Assembly: GCA_029246985.1 (NCBI GenBank)
Contig: JAQWMC010000012.1
Coordinates: 1-39,800, forward strand
DNA: 39,800 nucleotides
From: Pirellulales bacterium
Lineage (GTDB): Bacteria > Planctomycetota > Planctomycetia > Pirellulales > UBA1268
Reading direction: 5' to 3'
The notes beneath the pieces were generated by a model. That model was not told where the DNA came from and searched no databases. It saw only the letters and a list, made by a program, of their open reading frames with translations. The position numbers were made by a program, and so were the translations under genes. Positions 7,927 through 15,576 of this stretch are shown here, in pieces. Every line of letters starts with the position of its first letter. The stretch's first letter is position 1.

Positions 7927-9213
7927 TTACGACCCTTTGGTTTGTCCGTTTCCTATGACGACATATTTATATGTGGTCAATTCCCTTGGGCCACACGGGC
8001 CACGTGCGTGGAGTTTGTCTGTTGAAATTCCAATCTCTGCACCGAGCCCAAGTTCACTGCCATCATTGAAGCGAGTGCTGGCATTGACGAGTACCACTGC
8101 GGTATCAACCCGAGCAGCAAATCTCTCAACAGCAGTTTTCTCCGAAGTTACGATTGCATCAGTGTGTCGAGATCCAAATCGGTTGATATGCTCGATAGCC
8201 TCATCAATTGAACGGACAACACCTACGGAAAGTTTCGGGCCCAGAAATTCGGTCGCGAAATCTGAATCGGTCGCCTGCCCTATTTTCGGAAGAATCTGGC
8301 AGGTAGCTACGTCCCCAAGCAACTCAACGTCCCGTGATCGAAGTTGTTCGGCTATTCGAGGAAGATATTCTTGTGCGATATCTCTGTGAACAAGAAGCGA
8401 TTCTGCTGCATTGCAGACCCCCATGCGTTGGCACTTGGCATCAATCAAAATTCGTTCAGCCATATCAAGCTCAGCAGATTTGTCGACATACACATGGCAA
8501 TTTCCACTGAAATGTTTGAGAACAGGCATGCGTGCTTCAGCACAGACACGTCGTATCAAACTTTCACCACCACGAGGAATCGCAAGATCAATCAGGTTGT
8601 CGAACTGGAGGAAGGCACCAACAGCCTCACGATCTGCAACGTCGACGAGTTGAACGCAATCAGCTGGGAGGCCATTTGCAGTGATCGCCTGACGAATACT
8701 TTCAATAATTCTTTTGCTTGAGTGAGCCGCTTCCTTTCCTCCTCGTAAAATGACAGCATTTCCCGAGGCCAGTGCGACTGCAGCGGCATCCGCAGTGACG
8801 TTTGGACGCGATTCATAAACAAAAAATATGACACCAAGGGGAACACGCACCTTACGAACCTCAAGGCCATTTGGTTGTGTTGATGTCTCAATCAGTTCAC
8901 CTACTGGGTCTGGTAGATCGGCTACTGCTTCGACTCCAGTGGCAATGCTTTGAATTCGCTGGCTATCGAGACGGAGTCTGTCTGTGGCAGCTTCTGTGAG
9001 GCCAAAGCCGGGTGCTGCGTCGAGATCCCGAAGGTTAGCCTCCATAATGTCGGCCTCATCCTTCCGGATTGTATCCGCAGCAGCCCGAAGGCATGCCGCT
9101 CGCTGCTGGCCTGAGACTGTTGCTAACTGTATCGCGGCCGCACGACTCTTTTCAGCAGTACGACGGCAATGATCTTGAAGCTCGTTATTTGAATTTGTTG
9201 AACTGTCTGGCAT
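7927..9213 (-). CDS. proA: Glutamate-5-semialdehyde dehydrogenase (gamma-glutamyl phosphate reductase)
   Basis: This enzyme performs the second step of proline synthesis, reducing gamma-glutamyl phosphate with NADPH. It is an aldehyde dehydrogenase-fold protein of 428 residues, the usual length. Family motifs include VPLGVIFFVYESRPNVTADAA, the IDLAIPRGG segment and the active-site Cys in MGVCNAAESLLVH. The C-terminus reads ELGLGAEIGISTDKLHARGPCG, typical of ProA. proB is not next to it. The ATG at 9213 lacks a strong ribosome binding site. It is divergent from the sugar isomerase-like gene across 166 bases. Confidence 0.95.
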   Translation of the reverse strand: MPDSSTNSNNELQDHCRRTAEKSRAAAIQLATVSGQQRAACLRAAADTIRKDEADIMEANLRDLDAAPGFGLTEAATDRLRLDSQRIQSIATGVEAVADLPDPVGELIETSTQPNGLEVRKVRVPLGVIFFVYESRPNVTADAAAVALASGNAVILRGGKEAAHSSKRIIESIRQAITANGLPADCVQLVDVADREAVGAFLQFDNLIDLAIPRGGESLIRRVCAEARMPVLKHFSGNCHVYVDKSAELDMAERILIDAKCQRMGVCNAAESLLVHRDIAQEYLPRIAEQLRSRDVELLGDVATCQILPKIGQATDSDFATEFLGPKLSVGVVRSIDEAIEHINRFGSRHTDAIVTSEKTAVERFAARVDTAVVLVNASTRFNDGSELGLGAEIGISTDKLHARGPCGPRELTTYKYVVIGNGQTKGS

Positions 9214-9379
9214 GAGGCGGCTCTTTGTAAGGAAAAAGAAAGTTTATGCGCAGATGCGGATGTTTCTCCTGTAATGGTACGCTACCAAATACCATGGTCT
9301 TGGTCAGCACACAGGACCAAGTACCACAGGACCAATTACTATTGTACGTTGAATTACACCGGCATGGAGGAGTTTATTT

Positions 9380-10201
9380 ATGGTTGCTCATAGTCGTCGA
9401 TCTTTTATTGCATCGGCTGCCGCAGGTGTCGCAGGAATTTCTGTCACCCATGCAGCTGCACCAGTACTCACAAGATTTAGCCTTGGAATCCAAGCATTCT
9501 CGTTGAGAAAGTATTCACTTGATGACGCTTTACGTCATGCAAAAGAGTTAGGTTTTGACGCGATTGAATTCTATCCCAAAATGTTTCCAGTGACGGATAG
9601 CCAGTCACAAATTAAGACAGTGCTGCAGAAGGTAAAAAATCAGGGCCTGAGGATTTCTGCCCATGGTGTTAATAAATTCACTGCAGACAGTGAAGCTAAT
9701 CGAAAAGTTTTTTCCTTTGCAAAACAGGCTGGAATAAAAACTCTGACAGCGGATCCATCAGCAGATTCCTTTGATAATCTTGAGGAGCTTGTTCAAGAAT
9801 TCGATATTCGTATTGCTATTCATAATCACGGACCAGGTCATCGCTACAGCAAAGTTCTTGATGTTTTACGAGCTATTGAAAACCGGGATCAACGTATTGG
9901 AGCATGTGCTGATCTTGGGCACTATATTCGTTCAGCTGAACGGCCCGTCGAAGTGATACGGCTTTTAAAAGGTAGGTTGTACGGCATCCATCTCAAAGAC
10001 TTTGCTGAAATGCAGAAAAAAGCAGAGGGAGTAATCCTTGGGCAAGGCCACCTTGACGTACCGGCTGTATTCGTCGCGCTCGAGCAGGTGGGGTTTCCAG
10101 AAGATGGTGCGCTTTCTCTGGAATATGAGAAAAACCCAGAAAATCCTTTGAATGATATTCGTCAGTGTGTTGCCATTGCCCGCAAAGCAATGGCTTTATA
10201 A
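9380..10201 (+). CDS. Tat-exported sugar phosphate isomerase/epimerase-like TIM barrel protein
   Basis: A 273-residue protein of the xylose isomerase-like TIM barrel superfamily (AP_endonuc_2 type). The N-terminus has a twin-arginine signal (HSRRSFIASAAAGVAG) with cleavage near HAAA, so it is predicted to be exported folded. The barrel shows the motifs LGFDAIEFYP, IAIHNHGPGHRY, GACADLGHY and YGIHLKDF, and the metal-ligand style Glu in LSLEYEKNPENP. Planctomycetes encode many such secreted paralogues, and the substrate cannot be read from sequence. GGAGGAG lies 7 bases before the ATG. Its stop overlaps the convergent folP stop by 6 bp. Confidence 0.85.
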   Translation: MVAHSRRSFIASAAAGVAGISVTHAAAPVLTRFSLGIQAFSLRKYSLDDALRHAKELGFDAIEFYPKMFPVTDSQSQIKTVLQKVKNQGLRISAHGVNKFTADSEANRKVFSFAKQAGIKTLTADPSADSFDNLEELVQEFDIRIAIHNHGPGHRYSKVLDVLRAIENRDQRIGACADLGHYIRSAERPVEVIRLLKGRLYGIHLKDFAEMQKKAEGVILGQGHLDVPAVFVALEQVGFPEDGALSLEYEKNPENPLNDIRQCVAIARKAMAL

Positions 10202-11092
10202 CAGCGACTCGGTTGTCCTGCTTGATGCGTAAGCAGTGAGAGCAAGTCGCACGGTTGCCACGTCATGCACTCGCAAGATGTGAATGCCTTGGTCAGCTAG
10301 ACTACAGGCTGTTGCAGCTGTTGCGATATCACGTTCGAGTAATGACGCTTCTCTGTGGATCGTCTGTTTTACTAGTTTACTAAGAAACCCTTTGCGGGAA
10401 TGGCCAATTAGAATCGGGCATCCAAGGTCAAGAAATTTCGACGCATGTTTCATTAGTTCAATATTATGAACGTGTGTTTTTCCAAAGCCGATGCCCGGAT
10501 CTAGACAGACTCTTTCAGGGGCAATACCAGCCGCAGCGAACGTATTCTTTCGCTCCTCTAGATACGTATAAACTTCTGCTACAACGCTTTCATACGCTGG
10601 GTTTATCTGCATTGTCTTTGGAGTGCCTTGCATATGCATGGCACAAATTCCAGCACCAGTCTCACTCGCAATTTGGATCATTGCGGGGTCGCCCTCAAGA
10701 CCAGTGACGTCGTTAATTATTTCGGCACCATTCTCCAATGCGCCTTTTGCCACAAAAGCCTTGGACGTATCAATAGATATGGGGCAGTCCGATTCATGTG
10801 AAAGAATCCGGACCACTTCTCCGACTCGGCGCCATTCCTCCGCCGAATCGACTGGATCTGAGAAAGGCCGAGTGCTCTCCCCACCGATATCAAGAATGTC
10901 AGCACCAGCTTCAATGAGGGAAAGTCCATGTGCTACCGCAGTTTCGATCTGTGTCCACAGACCACCGTCAGAAAAGCTATCCGGCGTAGTATTTACGATC
11001 CCCATTAAAAGTGGCAATTCGTCAGATCTGGGCAGACGCACACTCCGTGTACGGAGTCGCCACTCAGCAGGATCAGCAACATGTGGCTTCAT
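10196..11092 (-). CDS. folP: Dihydropteroate synthase
   Basis: This enzyme condenses p-aminobenzoate with the pterin pyrophosphate to make dihydropteroate in folate synthesis; it is the sulfonamide target. Motifs include GIVNTTPDSFSDGG near residue 32, DIGGESTRP, SIDTSK, GIGFGKTHVHN and GHSRKGFLSKL. The length is 298 residues. I chose the ATG at 11092 because it forms a TAATG junction with the lptE stop; a GTG two codons earlier (11098) is possible. It is the last gene of the phoH-to-folP operon. Confidence 0.95.
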   Translation of the reverse strand: MKPHVADPAEWRLRTRSVRLPRSDELPLLMGIVNTTPDSFSDGGLWTQIETAVAHGLSLIEAGADILDIGGESTRPFSDPVDSAEEWRRVGEVVRILSHESDCPISIDTSKAFVAKGALENGAEIINDVTGLEGDPAMIQIASETGAGICAMHMQGTPKTMQINPAYESVVAEVYTYLEERKNTFAAAGIAPERVCLDPGIGFGKTHVHNIELMKHASKFLDLGCPILIGHSRKGFLSKLVKQTIHREASLLERDIATAATACSLADQGIHILRVHDVATVRLALTAYASSRTTESLL

Positions 11093-11640
11093 TACCACGG
11101 TTCTTCCATGAGTCCAACAATTTGCTGTGACATTTTAACAATGCCCTCTTGTTGGGTGCTGACTACAGATCGACCATATTCTGGAACGAGTGCAGCCGAC
11201 TGACCAACATCAACACTTGCTGCAGGCACTGGGATGGAACCCGAAGCTAGAACGGCCCCACCTCGGTCAGCCCAGGTGACAAGAACTTGTAGATTCATCT
11301 CGACCATTCTCGATTGATCTGTTGGACTCTCGACCATCATCCGTTTGGTATCTGCAACAATTCGACCGGTTAAAATACTGTCAGCCCCAGCACTATCAAC
11401 GACCTTGAATGGAGTCCTCTTCTCAATTTCCTTACAGACGGCCTCAGTCAGACGCTCACCAATATCGAGAGCAGGCGTCATACGAAAGCTGTCACATTGA
11501 AAGAGTGGTACGTAGATCGTGCGAACATTTGTTGCATATAGGGTGCTGTTCCCAAACTGATATGCAGCACACCCTACGACTCCCGGCAGAAAGCAGGTAA
11601 GCCCGTACAAAATCTTTCGGCGGTTGATTGATGGGACCAT
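11092..11640 (-). CDS. lptE: LptE-like LPS assembly lipoprotein
   Basis: A predicted outer-membrane lipoprotein of 182 residues. After a short basic start (INRRK) and a hydrophobic stretch, the lipobox VVGC places the lipidated Cys at residue 24, followed by AAYQFG and the strand NVRTIYVPLF that is typical of distant LptE relatives. LptE plugs the LptD barrel that inserts lipopolysaccharide. The later part, with ERLTEAVCKEIEKRTPFKVV and the GADSILTGRI strand, fits the same fold. The similarity is family-level, so the name is tentative. The ATG at 11640 has GAGGTGAGG just upstream; a GTG at 11652 would give a GTGA overlap with bamD and is also possible. Confidence 0.7.
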   Translation of the reverse strand: MVPSINRRKILYGLTCFLPGVVGCAAYQFGNSTLYATNVRTIYVPLFQCDSFRMTPALDIGERLTEAVCKEIEKRTPFKVVDSAGADSILTGRIVADTKRMMVESPTDQSRMVEMNLQVLVTWADRGGAVLASGSIPVPAASVDVGQSAALVPEYGRSVVSTQQEGIVKMSQQIVGLMEEPW

Positions 11641-11648
11641 TGTGAGCC

Positions 11649-12935
11649 TCACCTCAGTGGCTGGCTTTCACCAGTGCTATCCTGGCTGGCAATAACGGTG
11701 TCGGCTTCGGCCATGGCATCAAGTTCAGCCTCTTTCAGAGAATCCGGATTCAGAAAAGCTGTAAGAGTTGGCCAAGGATTGTCATTGAAATCATCGAGTC
11801 CTGCGATGCCTTTGAGTTGCTTTCGTGCACGTTGAGCGAGCATGGTCTTTGGGTAGTCTTGAGCAATAAGTGCGTAATAGATTCGAGCAGAAGAATAGTG
11901 TTTTCCTTTTGCATAAAATTCAGCCCTCTTCCAGTGACGAAGGGCCTGCTGGGCTGCAATTTCAGCACGTGTTCGAACGACGCGTTCCTCTTCATCGGTA
12001 CCCAATTGATTTGGGAATTGAACAAGAATCTGGTCCGCTAAGATCTCCGCCTCATCGAGCATGCCTCCCTCGTATGCGGGGCCCTGATACGCCCGGAGTT
12101 TTGCCTGGAGTGCAAATAAATGGGCCGGCATCAGAAATTCGCTGTCTGGGTATTCTGTCCGCAGAACTGAATAAAAGTAATCAGCATCAAGCCATTCCTC
12201 CTCAAGGAAATGGGCATTTGCTTGTGCCATCAGGCTATCGTCAGCAAGTGATCCACGGGGATCATTCAGTTGAACATGTTCATATGCTTTGAGAGCTCGC
12301 CCTCGTGTGTCAAAGAGAGGACGACTTCGATTAATCAGATTCGGTATCAAGAGTGGAACGTGCTGCTTTTCATCTAGTGCCAGCCAGTACTGCGCGATCA
12401 CAAACTGTCGTTTTGCTATACGGTCAAGGTACCGAGTATTTGGGTACTTTTTCACAAGGGAATCATACTGATCTTCAGCCTTTGGATATTGGTCAGTAAA
12501 AAAAAGACATTCACCAACCTGCCACATGGCGTCTTCTTCGATAGAAGAATCCGGCCATCGGTCGACAACGCGATAATACTGCTTCAGAGCGGCTTTGTAT
12601 TCTTTCTGAACAAAAAGATCATCACCCTCGGCGAGAGCATCTTTTGCTACTGACTCATTCGGGCCACGACCAACAAGCTTTTTAAAACGTCGTTTCATTG
12701 TGTCACCCTTTAACGCATTCCAACCAAAATCATCATCACTCGGTGTGAATTCTGATGAGATGACAGAAGAAGATTCATCATCAATAGCCGAGTCATCTGG
12801 TCCTACGCTTGAATCACTCCATGGCCATGTTGGCTTAGTGAGTGTGGCGCATCCACTTGCAAGGAGCGTGATAAAGAACCCAATGACTAATGGGAAAGCC
12901 CTTGGACAAGTCCTCTGGTTGGTTGAACGGTTCAT
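11649..12935 (-). CDS. bamD: BamD-like outer membrane assembly lipoprotein with TPR repeats
   Basis: A 428-residue lipoprotein. The signal ends in LLASGC, with the lipidated Cys at residue 29, followed by an acidic Ser/Asp-rich linker (about 40-75) and tetratricopeptide-like helices from about residue 100 (DLFVQKEYKAALKQYYRVV, QYPKAEDQYDSLVKKYP). BamD is a partner of BamA in folding outer-membrane barrels. It is longer than the 240-residue proteobacterial protein because of extra TPR-like helices and a C-terminal tail. The ATG at 12935 overlaps the recO stop in ATGA; the longer frame to 12977 lies in recO. Being followed by an LptE-like lipoprotein supports an outer-membrane role. Confidence 0.8.
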   Translation of the reverse strand: MNRSTNQRTCPRAFPLVIGFFITLLASGCATLTKPTWPWSDSSVGPDDSAIDDESSSVISSEFTPSDDDFGWNALKGDTMKRRFKKLVGRGPNESVAKDALAEGDDLFVQKEYKAALKQYYRVVDRWPDSSIEEDAMWQVGECLFFTDQYPKAEDQYDSLVKKYPNTRYLDRIAKRQFVIAQYWLALDEKQHVPLLIPNLINRSRPLFDTRGRALKAYEHVQLNDPRGSLADDSLMAQANAHFLEEEWLDADYFYSVLRTEYPDSEFLMPAHLFALQAKLRAYQGPAYEGGMLDEAEILADQILVQFPNQLGTDEEERVVRTRAEIAAQQALRHWKRAEFYAKGKHYSSARIYYALIAQDYPKTMLAQRARKQLKGIAGLDDFNDNPWPTLTAFLNPDSLKEAELDAMAEADTVIASQDSTGESQPLR

Positions 12936-13741
12936 CGGTGTTTCTCGCGTGACGAGGGAAAGGTTGTCGCAAGCCAATGACTGGTTTTCAGGCGATATCC
13001 AAGAATATTGGCAAATAGTGTATTCATAATGGCACGAATCTCTCCAAACGGAGGTTCTGGCTGTGATATAGATTCACTCTGAACGAAGGAGTCGGCAAGC
13101 TGCCGCAAAGAAACAATTGCTTCACTTGAGATTGAGACAACAGATCTTTTTCCTCGTCGACATTGTGGGCAGAGCCCTCCCCCTCCAAGCATGCTGAACG
13201 ATATTCTTCGGCCTTCCAATGGTCGTTGACACTCGGCACAGCAATGGAGCGATGGAAGTTGTCCAAGTTGATGGAGGATGCCCAGTTCTGTGTGAATAAT
13301 AAGTGCCGAAACAGTTCTGGAGTCAAGCACAGACCGCTGTTCGTTTCTCTGTCCAGGTCTTGGTGCAGAGAGGAATCGGATCGCTCGTGTGGCGAGATCA
13401 AAGAGTTCAGGTTGGGGGTCTGCATCAACGGTGACTGAATCCAGGAGGTCGGCGATGTAGAGTCCGGCAGCAAATGATGATTCATAACGACCGATTCGAA
13501 ATCGATGCTCGAGGAAGGCCTCTGTGAAAAGATCAAGATTGCCAGACGAACTATGAAGGACGAGTACCTGACAGATGGAAAGGAGGTCAAGGGCGGCGTC
13601 AAATTTACTCTTTGGTCGCCACGCTCCCTTTGCCAGTCCCCGTACCTTACCGACCTCACGAGTCAGCAAGGTAATGATCGCACTTGTTTCACCAAATGGT
13701 CGGGCCCGCAGGACGAGAGCCTGAGCCTTTTCGGCACTCAT
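12932..13741 (-). CDS. recO: DNA repair protein RecO
   Basis: RecO works with RecR and RecF to load RecA on gapped DNA. The N-terminal OB fold is seen in ALVLRARPFGETSAIITLLTREVGKVRGLAKGAWRPKSKF. The C-terminal helical domain has a zinc finger, CAEC ... CPQC, at about residues 168-200. The 269 residues are close to family length. The ATG at 13741 overlaps the corC stop (ATGA), and its own stop overlaps the bamD start (ATGA), so translation is probably coupled. RecO downstream of the ybeY/corC group is a common bacterial gene order. Confidence 0.93.
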   Translation of the reverse strand: MSAEKAQALVLRARPFGETSAIITLLTREVGKVRGLAKGAWRPKSKFDAALDLLSICQVLVLHSSSGNLDLFTEAFLEHRFRIGRYESSFAAGLYIADLLDSVTVDADPQPELFDLATRAIRFLSAPRPGQRNEQRSVLDSRTVSALIIHTELGILHQLGQLPSLHCCAECQRPLEGRRISFSMLGGGGLCPQCRRGKRSVVSISSEAIVSLRQLADSFVQSESISQPEPPFGEIRAIMNTLFANILGYRLKTSHWLATTFPSSREKHR

Positions 13742-14997
13742 GGTGAATCAGGTGTTTGGGGTAATCTTGAAACACGGAGTCGATCAATTCGACGCCTTGA
13801 ACTTGCTAAAACCTCAAGCGATACGCCATCAGAAACTATGGTTTCTCCCTCGGATGGTATTCGTCCAAAAATATGGAAGGCGAAGCCGCCGACGGTATCG
13901 TAATCAGCTTCTTCCGGTAAGGAAAAATGCATTCGCTGGTTCAAGTCATCAATAGGAACATTGGCCAATGTTTCACACGTATCCTTCGACTGCACAAGAA
14001 TACCATCTATTAGTGTTTCATCATGCTCGTCTGTGATCTCTCCAACGATCTCTTCGAGAGCATCTTCAATTGTCACAATACCGCAGACACCACCAAATTC
14101 ATCAGTAACAATAGCCATATGTGATTTGCCACGCTGCAGATCGCGGAGCAAAGACTGAACACTCATAGTTTCAGGGATAAAGTAAGGAGGCCTAAGAAGA
14201 TCACGGAGATTTGGTTCGGTTCGTCCGGCCTCACTAAGAGAATCTTGGTACTGAGCCAGCTCGGCCAAAATTTCACGCAAATGGAGGACCCCAACGATGT
14301 CATCTGGGGAGGACTTCCAGACTGGGAGTCTTGAATACCCGCTTTCTACCGCGGCTTCTACCGAATCTTTCCACGTTGAGTTTAAAGCGATGCCGATAAC
14401 CTGAGTCCGAGGAGTCATGATCTCAGAGACTTGAGCGTCTTCAAGTTCCATGACTCCTTCGATCATTTCGCGCGCTTCTTCATCAAGATGCCCTTCACGA
14501 TGAGCCTCATCCATAGCGAGTCGAATTTCGTCTTGTGACTCATCAGCGGTAGCATGATTCTTGCTCCTGTAGAGCATCCACTGAATGGCCTCGATACATT
14601 TGGTGACCCCTTTGGAAACAGGTGCGATAAGCCGGATGAGAGGCCGCCACAACCACCATGTTGTCACAACAATCCAAACCCCAGCAAACCGTGTGAGTGT
14701 CATGGGTACAATCACCAGCATAATCCAGCAAAGACCTGCCCAGAGTCCAGTAGAAAGGCTGGTCGTGAGTATTTTTGAGATAAAAAAAGTTGACGCAACT
14801 CCGGCAAGCACCACAACAGTAGCGGCAAAAAATGCTATTCCTTCACTTGCTCGTACGAGTTCATCGTAAACATCAGGAAGCCCTTTCTGACGGCAGATGT
14901 CTTGAAGTTGATGCCGCTTCGCTCCCCGGATGGCACGTGACTGCAGGGCAGCGAGGCTTGCGATAATTAATAAGAGGATTGCAGTTTGCATGAGCAT
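13738..14997 (-). CDS. corC: CNNM/CorC family membrane protein with CBS domain pair
   Basis: A 419-residue membrane protein. The N-terminal third has hydrophobic segments at about residues 1-20, 53-77 and 84-112 (DUF21/CNNM-like). A CBS domain pair follows at about 205-330, with the motifs VSEIMTPRTQVIGI and AIVTDEFGGVCGIVTIEDALEEIVGEI, and the C-terminal CorC_HlyC domain (DYDTVGGFAFHIFGRIP). Such proteins are linked to Mg2+/Co2+ efflux, but here the substrate is not shown. The name is a family label. It lies between ybeY (21-base gap) and recO (4-bp overlap). Confidence 0.88.
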   Translation of the reverse strand: MLMQTAILLLIIASLAALQSRAIRGAKRHQLQDICRQKGLPDVYDELVRASEGIAFFAATVVVLAGVASTFFISKILTTSLSTGLWAGLCWIMLVIVPMTLTRFAGVWIVVTTWWLWRPLIRLIAPVSKGVTKCIEAIQWMLYRSKNHATADESQDEIRLAMDEAHREGHLDEEAREMIEGVMELEDAQVSEIMTPRTQVIGIALNSTWKDSVEAAVESGYSRLPVWKSSPDDIVGVLHLREILAELAQYQDSLSEAGRTEPNLRDLLRPPYFIPETMSVQSLLRDLQRGKSHMAIVTDEFGGVCGIVTIEDALEEIVGEITDEHDETLIDGILVQSKDTCETLANVPIDDLNQRMHFSLPEEADYDTVGGFAFHIFGRIPSEGETIVSDGVSLEVLASSRRRIDRLRVSRLPQTPDSP

Positions 14998-15018
14998 ATT
15001 TCAGGACAATAAGAAAGG

Positions 15019-15576
15019 TTAGCTTCGGTGACAAGTGGTTTTGGGACGTCTTCTTGGTGGAGACGGGAGCCCAATCACTTTCATTATCGCTCGCTCCTTC
15101 CGTCGCATAGAGATCCTTTCTGAGGGCGTCTGGTCGTCATAGCCGACGAGATGAAGCAAGCCATGGATAAGGGAGTAGGTTAATTCGTGTTCCGGGCTCC
15201 AGCCGTAGACACGAGCCTCTCGCGAAGCTGTCTCAGCACTTGCAATAATTTCGCCATGAATTCCATGCCGCTTTCCGTGCTGGGAGGGTTGGGCATGTTT
15301 AGGACTTGAAAGATCAAAGGAAAGGACGTCTGTTGGGCCGGAAATACCTAGCCATGTTTCATGGAGCACAGCAATTGCTTTGTCATTTACAATTGCCAGG
15401 CTGATATCAGAATCAGTCATTCCAAGGGCGTCTATGGCAACAAGGAAAAAACGTTTGAGTGTCTTCGAGCAAACTGCCATCGTCCGTTGACGATTGCATA
15501 GAACAACCTTGTTGCTGCCAGAAGTGGCTTGCGGGTAAAGTAGGCGCGGTGTGGAGCAGCGGTGTGAGGCGGCCAC
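15019..15576 (-). CDS. ybeY: rRNA maturation factor/endoribonuclease YbeY
   Basis: YbeY is a metal-dependent RNase needed for 16S rRNA 3' maturation. The core reads TDVLSFDLS and, at residues 138-148, HGLLHLVGYDD. Family members normally have HGxLHLxGYDH; the first two metal-binding His are present (138 and 142), but the third is Asp (148). The GTG at 15576 overlaps the pgpH stop by one base (TAGTG). A shorter start at an internal ATG would remove the N-terminal strand VVLCNRQR expected for the fold. The N-terminal 20 residues look unlike the family. Position after phoH and pgpH is the common bacterial arrangement. Confidence 0.9.
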   Translation of the reverse strand: MAASHRCSTPRLLYPQATSGSNKVVLCNRQRTMAVCSKTLKRFFLVAIDALGMTDSDISLAIVNDKAIAVLHETWLGISGPTDVLSFDLSSPKHAQPSQHGKRHGIHGEIIASAETASREARVYGWSPEHELTYSLIHGLLHLVGYDDQTPSERISMRRKERAIMKVIGLPSPPRRRPKTTCHRS

